Positions 57,266 to 64,000 of a stretch of DNA of 64,000 bases are shown one piece after another (position 1 is the stretch's first letter; the number at the start of each line of letters is the position of its first letter). The notes under the pieces are model-generated. The model did no database searches and was not told the DNA's origin. It saw nothing but the letters and a program-made list of their open reading frames with translations. Origin of the DNA: Helianthus annuus. Taxonomy: Eukaryota > Streptophyta > Magnoliopsida > Asterales > Asteraceae. The DNA lies in the NCBI RefSeq assembly GCF_002127325.2, contig NC_035435.2, forward strand, positions 122,073,127 through 122,137,126. Direction: 5' to 3'. The position numbers and the translations under genes were made by a program.

Positions 57266-59024
57266 ATGGCTGCCAGAACTTATTCTCAAACCGGCGAATC
57301 ATCCGAGACCTTCATTCAGCAGAATCTGCTCAAAAATCCCGAGAAGGATGTCTGTGCTTTTGATAACGCAGACATTGCGGCTTTGAGAGCTTCCGGTGCT
57401 TTCTCTGATGGTACGGTCTTTAGACCATTTGATCGGTCAATTCGATTGGACGTTTCTTCTACTGATTGGGTCTGCTTCCAGGCATACCCTTTCTCGCTAG
57501 GTCTTCGGTACCCTTTTCCCGAATTTATGATGCAATTCTTCCGGACTACCGGTATTTCTTTTGCCCAAACCATTCCCATGGTCTGGAGGGTATTAATCGT
57601 ACTCAACCAAATTAAAAACCTTCATTGTCCCGACCTTTGTATTGAAGATATGCCAATCGTATACCGCCTCTGATCCCACGGTTCTAGCCGGTTTTTGCTT
57701 TTTTCAACTTCCAGCAAACCCCTTATTCTTAAAACCACTAAGAATGAAGACGGATGGCAACGCAAGTTTTTCTTCGTCAAACGAGATTCCATTGATGAGG
57801 GTGCTAGCCTTCCGGTGGAGTGGTTAACCACCGGTAGGATCATGAATGTCCCCACGTATCTCAAGACTTTTATCTTTTACTAATATCCTCTTACTTGATC
57901 CTTTTGTAGTGAATTTCAAGGAAGTAGCTCCCCCCAATGCGGAATCAGAAAAGAGAATTGAAACAGTTTACCAATTACCTGCAAGTGACAGAAGTTTTAC
58001 CACACATATCCCGAGTTCCAGTCAATACTCATCATCCGAAATGTCTGGTAAGGATTACTTTTGAAATAATTAATTAGCGCAATATAATATAATGAAGGGT
58101 AATAAAGATGTAAAATTTTTCCCTTTATGCAGCACCAGCCAAGATCCCTGAAGTCTTTGACCTCGACGAGCTGGCCATTTATTCCAATCAGGTCCAGATC
58201 AAGATGGAACCTAGTCCCAAGGCCACGGCCTCATCCAAGCCCAGCAATTCCAAGGCCATCGTCATTCCCAAACCTTCGCCAGCTACCAAGCCTCGGAGTT
58301 CAAGCTCTCGTAAAAGGAAAGAGCCCGATTCCCTTATTATCTCTGATACATTCCCCTACGAGAACCACGGGTTCATCGAAGCAAGGGGTTTATGACTTCT
58401 TTTCTCAACCAGGTTAGTATCCTTGAGCCATATTCTGCAGCTTTTACCACTTATAAGTATTTATCAAAACCAATACATGTCCTCCTATTTTTGCAGGGTC
58501 TTGAACGTCTGGTCCATCTATATCAAGAATCATGTGGGCTCAACAAGACGCTTGAATCCAAATTGAAGAAAGCCGAGGTTACCATCTCCGATCAGGGCAT
58601 AATTGCAGCTGCCAAATCTCGGCACTACGAGGAGAAGTTTAAGGCTATGAGCCAAGAACACCAGACCGCTCTCAACAAAGCTGCTCTCCAGGCCCAAGCC
58701 GATCTAGATGCTGCCCATGCTCAACATGAACGGGATATGGTCAGCTACCGGGAAAGCCTTAAAAGCTCCGTCGTCACTTCTCTCCTCCAGGCCAGGCTAA
58801 AGATGGCCCATGAAGCCAAAGCACTGGGCTTCGAATGCCCTTCTTGGGACGTCAATGCCTGGGAAACAAAGTTAAGGAGCCTCGGCGGCACTTCTACTAA
58901 ACCTGCAGCTGAAGGATCTTCAAAAGCAGTCGAAAAACCAACTGGTGCTGAGAGGGATGCTGAGGCTGATCCCGAGACAGATGCTGCTGAAAATACCATG
59001 AACGAAGAAGGCGCTGGTTCCTAA
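57266..59024 (+). pseudogene. Antisense spliced ORF (aORF) of element F, Transposase_28-like
   Basis: It is coded on the strand opposite to F's pol. ATG 57266 (MAARTYSQTG) leads to RYPFPEFMMQFFRTTGISFA and PMVWRVLIVLNQI, the pattern of the plant 'putative gypsy type transposon' domain. TGA 57671-57673 interrupts YRL.SHGS. Later exons are 57910-58047, 58133-58412 and 58497-59024. Introns 58048-58132 (GTAAGG...TGCAG) and 58413-58496 (GTTAGT...TGCAG) keep phase; the first intron border is unclear and one base is off between 58133 and 58392. A Lys/Pro/Ser region with KRKEPDS is followed by a long coiled coil. Antisense ORFs of this kind are known from Tat elements. Its role is unknown. Confidence 0.7.
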
Positions 59025-60533
59025 AACTTATTTCCTTTAAATTTAAGAGTTATGCTTATGTTCGAACAATTTTATTTCTTGTCCTATGAACAGTTTTTAT
59101 TTCTGTATTAAAACAACTTGATAGCTGAAGATGGATGGGTCCTAGCTTTTAGGATGAACCCTTCGGTTATCAACTGGTATTGCTTATTTCAAATAATTTC
59201 TTCTTTCAATTGGCTTGCTCTTGCTCTCATATCCTGATCAATATACTCGGTGATACATTGTGGAAATTTTTATAGAATTTCTAAAAATCCAATTAATTTC
59301 AGATAAAAGATAGTCCACTTTCTAAAACCTATTTTGATAACACTTGTTTGATCATAGTTTTGTTTTCAACCAAGTATTACTTCCCCAATATTTCAATCAG
59401 ATATCCCGAAACATATCCAAAAACACATTCTGAAGGCATATCCTAAAGAGATGTCGTTAATCAGAGTTACATAATTCAGAAGGTATTAGTTGGTTCTCGC
59501 CTTCTTGAGGGGGCAGGAGTGGAAACATCTGAGAGAGCGCTCGATCACTGATCCAATTTGAGTACCTCTACAGGATAGACCTCAACAGAAAACTGAAGAG
59601 TAACGACAGCAAGTGATTGAGTTCAGTAGTTCCTCATATAAAATTATTGACTCTAGAGATATAGTAATATGGAGAAGACAAAATTGTTTCAAGCACCGAC
59701 AGAACCGGTGTAAGATTCGCAAAGGAAAGATCATACCAGGAATTGAATGTAACCCTAGTATCAAACTCCAACCCCTTTTGCAACTTCTCCTACTAAGATG
59801 TCCCTAGTCCGAGACACTTAGCCCAATTTTGATCTTTTAAGCTTCACACAATTGCTTTAGAAGGAATGTCCCCTGTGCATGAAGTCTTTAAACACTTGGA
59901 AAAATTTTGAACATTAGTTCCAACTGTATAGACGATTCTTGTGTTACAGGGGTAAAACGCAAAAATACACTGGAGATAAATCCTTAGTATCCTGGGGAAA
60001 ATCCCAAATTTTCATGCGCTACAGGCGGGAGTGTATAAACTCCAAGACTTAGAAAGGTGAAAACCTTTAAAACTTAGAGAGTATGAAAATACCCTTTCGA
60101 GAGAGAGGGTGATCAATCCTCGTATACCTTTAGGATTCAGGATATAGCCAATAGTAACGAAATTGTCAGCCACTTTTACATGAACTGGTCCCGCTACCTT
60201 GAACTATCCCCGAATAACTTGCGCTCCAGGCGGGGTGTTTAAACCCAATTCGGAAGAAAGGTGAATACCTTTAAGCCTGTGAAGGGATTAGGATCCCTTA
60301 AACGTGAGAGAGGGGGCCAATCCTCTAATCTTTCGAAGTATCCTGAATGTATATCCTGGAGCTATATCCCGAAGCATATACTGCAAAACATCAGTAAACT
60401 AAGGTGGGTGTTAGCCTGGCTAACACCCCTCTGATGCTTAAGTTAGTAATGGGTTTAAAACAATAAATAATATCAAAATTTAACAAAAGAGATAGAACCC
60501 ATACCATCCCGAGTTAGAATTTAAATTCCATAC
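59025..60533. other. Element F non-coding region between pol and aORF, with repeated hairpin blocks
   Basis: No ORF. Two related blocks begin at about 60017 (gcgctacaggcggg) and 60222 (gcgctccaggcgggg), each with a series of small inverted repeats and the words gaaaggtgaa.acctttaa and gagagaggg....caatcctc. The 3' regions of Tat elements often carry tandem repeats (family knowledge). Confidence 0.65.
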
Positions 60534-62192
60534 TCACTTGAAATAGAGTTTTAGATGTATAGCATTCCAGGATCTTGGTAGCATATCCCCCTCCATATTC
60601 TTGAGCCGGTATGCCCCTTTTCCTGATTCTGACTCAACCTCATAGGGTCCTTCCCATTTTGGAGCCAACTTTCCATCAGCAGGATTAGTAGTATTCTGAA
60701 AAGCCTTTCTCAATACCCAATCCCCAACTTGAAATCTTCTAGTCCTTATATTCTTGTTTTATGCTCTAGATATCCTCTGTTGATATGCTGCCATCCTTAG
60801 CCTTGCAGCGTCTCTTGTCTCATCAATAGTATCCAGTTCCTGGCATAGGACTTCAGGATTCTGCTCAGGATCCCTGAGGTTGGATCTCGCTGTAGGTATC
60901 ACCATTTCTGTCGGGATCACCGCTTCTGCTCCAAATACCAAGGAAAACGAGGTTTCGCCAGTTGCACTCTTCACCGTTGTCCTATCAGCCCACAAAACAA
61001 AGGGTAATTCTTCTGCCCATCTTCCTTTCTTAGCCCCTAGTCTCTTTTTTAAGTTGTTGACAATTATCTTGTTCGAGGATTCTGCTTGTCCATTTGCTTG
61101 AGGATGTACTGGTGTAGATGTGATCATCTTGATTCCCCAACTCTTGCAGAAGTCAGTAGTCCTTTTACTTATAAATTGAGATCCATTGTCACAAATTATC
61201 TCAGCTGGTACTCCAAACCTAGTCAGGATGTTTCTTTTTATGAAGGATACCACCTCTTGATCTCTGACCTGAACAAATGCTTATGCTTCAACCCACTTGG
61301 AGAAATAATCCGTCATTGCCAACATGAAAACCTTTCCTCCTGGAGCCTTCGGAAGCTTTCCCACTATATCCATACCCCATTTCATGAATGGACAAGGGGA
61401 AACAATAGGATACAGCGGTTCAGCAGGCTGATGTAATATGTTACTGTGTCTCTCTGACACGCGTCACATCTTCGAGCATATTCTGTGGCATCTTTTCTCA
61501 TCGTCGGCCAATAATATCCTGTCCTTAATACTTTTGAGAATAACGACATGCCCCCAGTATGATTACCACAATCCCCTTCGTGTATATCCTGAAGCACTTC
61601 TTTGGTTTCGGGATCCTCCAAGCACCTCAGATATGGTCCTGCAAGATATTTCTTATACAAAACGTCATTTATAATAGTGAATCGTGATACCTTCATTCTA
61701 AAGGCCTTAGGATTCTCGTTCTTTGGGATGTGTCCTTCCTTGAAATATCTGATGATTGGTGCCATCCAGGACTTAGGATCCTGCTCGGGATACTCATCAT
61801 CAGGATCCTGAATACTTATTACTTCCTTATCCTGAGGATTCGTCGCAGGATATAGGATATGTAATACTGGTATTCGGGTTCCTTCCGGTATCCTGACCGA
61901 TGATCCCAGATTTGCCAAGCATCAGCTTCAGCATTTTCCTCTCTTGGTACCTGTTGAAGTGTAAAAATATCGAAATATCCTGCTAATTTTTTAAGAATAT
62001 CGAGGTACTCGACTAACTTCTCACTTTTAACTGCATAGGATCCATTTAAATGATTAGTGATTAACAAGGAATCGACATATACTTGCAAATTCTTGATATT
62101 CATATTCTTAGCCAATTCTAATCCTGCAATTAAAGCTTTATATTCTGCTTCATTATTAGTGGCAGGAAATCCACACCTAATAGCTTGGGGTA
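60534..62192 (-). pseudogene. Element F pol 3' part: second RNase H and integrase, broken
   Basis: Minus-strand order: RNase H with NNEAEYKALIAGLELAKN (about 62170-62110) and VPREENAEAD; a frame break near 61930; integrase zinc-binding HEGDCGNHTGG...RRCDACQ; a frame break near 61445; [13 protein letters not shown] and [10 protein letters not shown] with a stop at 61283-61281; CDNGSQFIS and NGQAESSNK completing the DDE triad; a stop at 60761-60759 after RISRA; then DWVLRKAF, the PKWEGPYEV motif and the natural stop at 60536-60534. No chromodomain. It is non-functional. Confidence 0.87.
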
Positions 62193-62910
62193 TGTTAGGG
62201 CTGGATTTTTATGACCTATGATCCTTACTCGGTATCCTAACAAGTGATCCTTGTTTCTTTGGCAGATAGTGATCCTCAGAAGAGCTCTAGGGTCAGGATC
62301 ATGGATCATCCTAAGGATCCTCATACTAACGATTGTTCTCTTTGGATTTAATGTTGTTTTGCAGGAATTACGAGTTGGACATGGTCTTAGCAACGTAAAC
62401 AAGGAATCTGTCACGCTAATTTCGCACATGCATAATCAAAGATGGACGTTATGGATAATATTGAAACTCAGCACAATTCAAGGGAAATTAATTAGGCTAA
62501 ATTTACTTCTATTTCTAAAGGGGTAACGAGCAAGTAGTTAGGTGATTTGCCTAAAATAGAACCACACACACTTGTATAAATGGCACTCTTGAACATTCGG
62601 AAGACACAACACATTTCTCACACGCTTTAGCACACGATACTATAGTGATCCTTGTACCTAGCTCGTTACCATCCGAAGTTGTAACCATTATTTGTTATAT
62701 TGAAGTTTGGTGATCGGTAGTTTCCATCACCCGAGGTTTTTTATGCCGGAGATCATTCATTGATCAAGGGCTTTTTCCTCGTATAAATCCTTGTGTCACT
62801 TGTGCAATTTTCATTATAGTGGTCCTTATCTTTGTTCATCATACCAAGCATCATTCCCCGTTTACAAAGAGTTTGGTTGCATTATCCTTGTGTGATTTTT
62901 GACCAAAACA
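62193..62910 (+). repeat. Element G 5' LTR, 718 bp
   Basis: TGTTAGGGCTGG to GACCAAAACA. The length is close to the F LTR (722 bp), with shared segments. TATA at 62575-62581. Confidence 0.85.
62575..62581 (+). promoter_or_regulatory. Element G LTR TATA box
   Basis: TATAAAT, about 335 bases before the LTR end and upstream of a ctcacacgctttagcacac leader-like start region. Confidence 0.5.
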
Positions 62911-62911
62911 G

Positions 62912-62931
62912 TTTGGCGCCCACCGTGGGGC
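62912..62931 (+). other. Element G primer-binding site region
   Basis: TTTGGCGCCCACCGTGGGGC right after the LTR, the same type as in element A. Confidence 0.75.
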
Positions 62932-62989
62932 AATTGGTGCTTCATTCATAAGAAAATTTTTCTGTTGGTGATCATTCCGGAAGCGTTGC

Positions 62990-64000
62990 ATGGCTTCATC
63001 GTTGAAGAATACTTCCACAGTGATGTCTGTAGTCAATTCATCTAATGGCATTCCACCTTTGCCTCCACCACCAGCTGGATCTCAGAAAAATGCTGAGAAG
63101 AGACCAACTCCTATCTTCTCTAAACCTTCATCTTCTGTTCTAACTTCTTCTGCTCCTAGTACTAGTGATATATTTACTTTGATTTTGCAGATGAGGGATC
63201 GTATGCAGCAGCAGGATGAAACTAATGACAGGATCCTAAGGAAATCGGAGATCTCAAAAGGCAAAAGAAAACGCCAGAGGATCATTCCTCACTAATGCCC
63301 AAATCTTTGAATTTTGATACTCCGATGATTACTTCTCAGCCATCAGAGGCCCCAGACATTCAACATATGGGTGGATTAAGAGGAGTGCATTTCGGCCCAG
63401 CAGCGGTGACTCAGGCATCAGGATCATATTTCCAACCGGCAGGATCCTATACTTAGCATATGGGATCCTTCATGAACTCAGGATCCTCCTTCGTTCCAGG
63501 ATCATCCCAAATTCAAGGATCCTCCTTTGTTCCAGGATCATCCCATGTTCAGGGATCCCTCCAGATGCCAGGATCCTTGAAGAATTTGCAAACAGGAAGT
63601 CCAGATGTCCATCAAGGAGATTTTATTCCAATGCAGATCATTGCTTCCACTGGTCCCTCCATCATCCCAAAATCCCATCAATATGGATTCACACCCAATG
63701 TTCCTAACTTGAACCCGATGGGAGGTAACACTTCTAAAAATTCTCTTACCACTAACCATGGATTCATGCAGGATACAGGTATCAACCGTGCTATGGCCAG
63801 AGAACTGCAGAAACTGAAGGATATGATATCAAGTGTTCCAGGGGTAGTCAAACCTATCCCGGAGATTGCAGACGGAAGCCATAAGGTATCTCGTTTTGCA
63901 CCACCAATTTGTGATGCTGAGATACCCAAAAGATTCCATATCCCTACTATGAAGCTGTATGATGGTACGACGGATCCTGAGGAACACATAGCACAATACA
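62990..64000 (+). pseudogene. Element G gag, 5' part, with Gly-Ser repeats; frameshift and one stop
   Basis: ATG 62990 (MASSLKNTSTVMS) opens a frame that ends at 63295. A one-base shift near 63239 moves the gag into the next frame (PEDHSSLMPKSLNFDTP), where TAG 63454-63456 interrupts PAGSYT.HMGSF. A repeated block SSFVPGSSQIQG, SSFVPGSSHVQG, SLQMPGS follows, encoded by GGATCC/GGATCA words. At the window end the Tat-gag entry appears (RFHIPTMKLYDGTTDPEEHI), equivalent to IKTYDGTEDPEDHL in element A. It is partial because the window ends. Confidence 0.82.

Larger units (their letters stand above)
56285..62192 (-). mobile_element. Element F: Ty3/gypsy Tat-lineage element on the minus strand, interrupted by G
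   Basis: From its 3' LTR (56285-57006) it reads, on the minus strand, backwards through an antisense-oriented spliced ORF (57266-59024), a non-coding repeat region and pol (62192-60534: second RNase H and integrase). At 62192/62193 element G interrupts it; the rest must lie beyond G. F itself interrupts the gag of E. This is the second element of the Tat type in the window. Confidence 0.85.
62193..64000 (+). mobile_element. Element G: Ty3/gypsy Tat-lineage element, 5' end, inserted in F pol
   Basis: The LTR starts right at the point where F's RNase H stops (GGGTA before 62193 is the candidate target duplication). The LTR is followed by PBS and gag, and the element runs off the window. It belongs to the same family group as F by LTR similarity but in opposite orientation. 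Confidence 0.85.

Noticed and set aside
59613..59807. Short ORFs in the region between pol and aORF of element F
   Set aside because: No domain, frame not kept, region consists of structured repeats.

Overview
This window is repeat-dominated nuclear DNA of a flowering plant. It has no bacterial operon structure. Introns are GT-AG, retroelement primer-binding sites match plant initiator-Met tRNA (TGGTATCAGAGC), and TATAAATA promoters sit inside LTRs. A daisy-family (Asteraceae) dicot fits my recollection of similar repeats, but that is inference.

Bases 1-3600 hold the only cellular gene sequence. Three minus-strand exons (747-1193) encode the CGYC core and C-terminus of a class I (C1-type) glutaredoxin. 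A single DUF789-like exon lies upstream, and its splice donor joins in phase to the glutaredoxin exon. Further upstream are a possible first exon and several local tandem repeats. Bases 3600-9410 are small repeats: a 991-bp hAT-like element with a 7-bp target duplication and a nested foldback, two diverged copies of a ~500-bp segment (one carrying a 298-bp PIF/Harbinger-type MITE), an antisense LTR-like stretch, and a Helitron-type 3' end.

Bases 9701-38295 are an old Ty3/gypsy Tat-lineage element (A) with two later insertions. The first is a 14.1-kb chromodomain Ty3/gypsy element (I, 11362-25489; 3.5-kb LTRs, intact pol, broken gag) inserted in A's gag. The second is a 7.6-kb gag-only element (B, 30253-37891) inserted near A's 3' end. 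Element A is cut off on the right by an antisense LTR scrap fused to a partial element C' (38832-41163). C' shares its terminal LTR with a complete sister element C (41164-52517), so the order is internal-LTR-internal-LTR. After a Helitron-like scrap comes chromovirus E (53051-56284). Its gag is interrupted by Tat element F (minus strand, from 56285), and F is interrupted in pol by a related Tat element G (plus strand, from 62193), which runs off the window.

The most unusual material is non-coding. The leader of I carries ten hairpins at a 21-23 nt period whose stems change by compensatory substitutions, and C carries one copy of the same hairpin plus two larger paired hairpins. I and E each carry an extra acidic, proline-rich ORF before gag. 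In I, C and E a splice-donor-like site lies downstream of the LTR TATA box and acceptor-like sites lie at the ORF starts, which suggests spliced subgenomic RNAs. B, C and E LTRs or leaders are studded with element-specific short, often palindromic, motifs.
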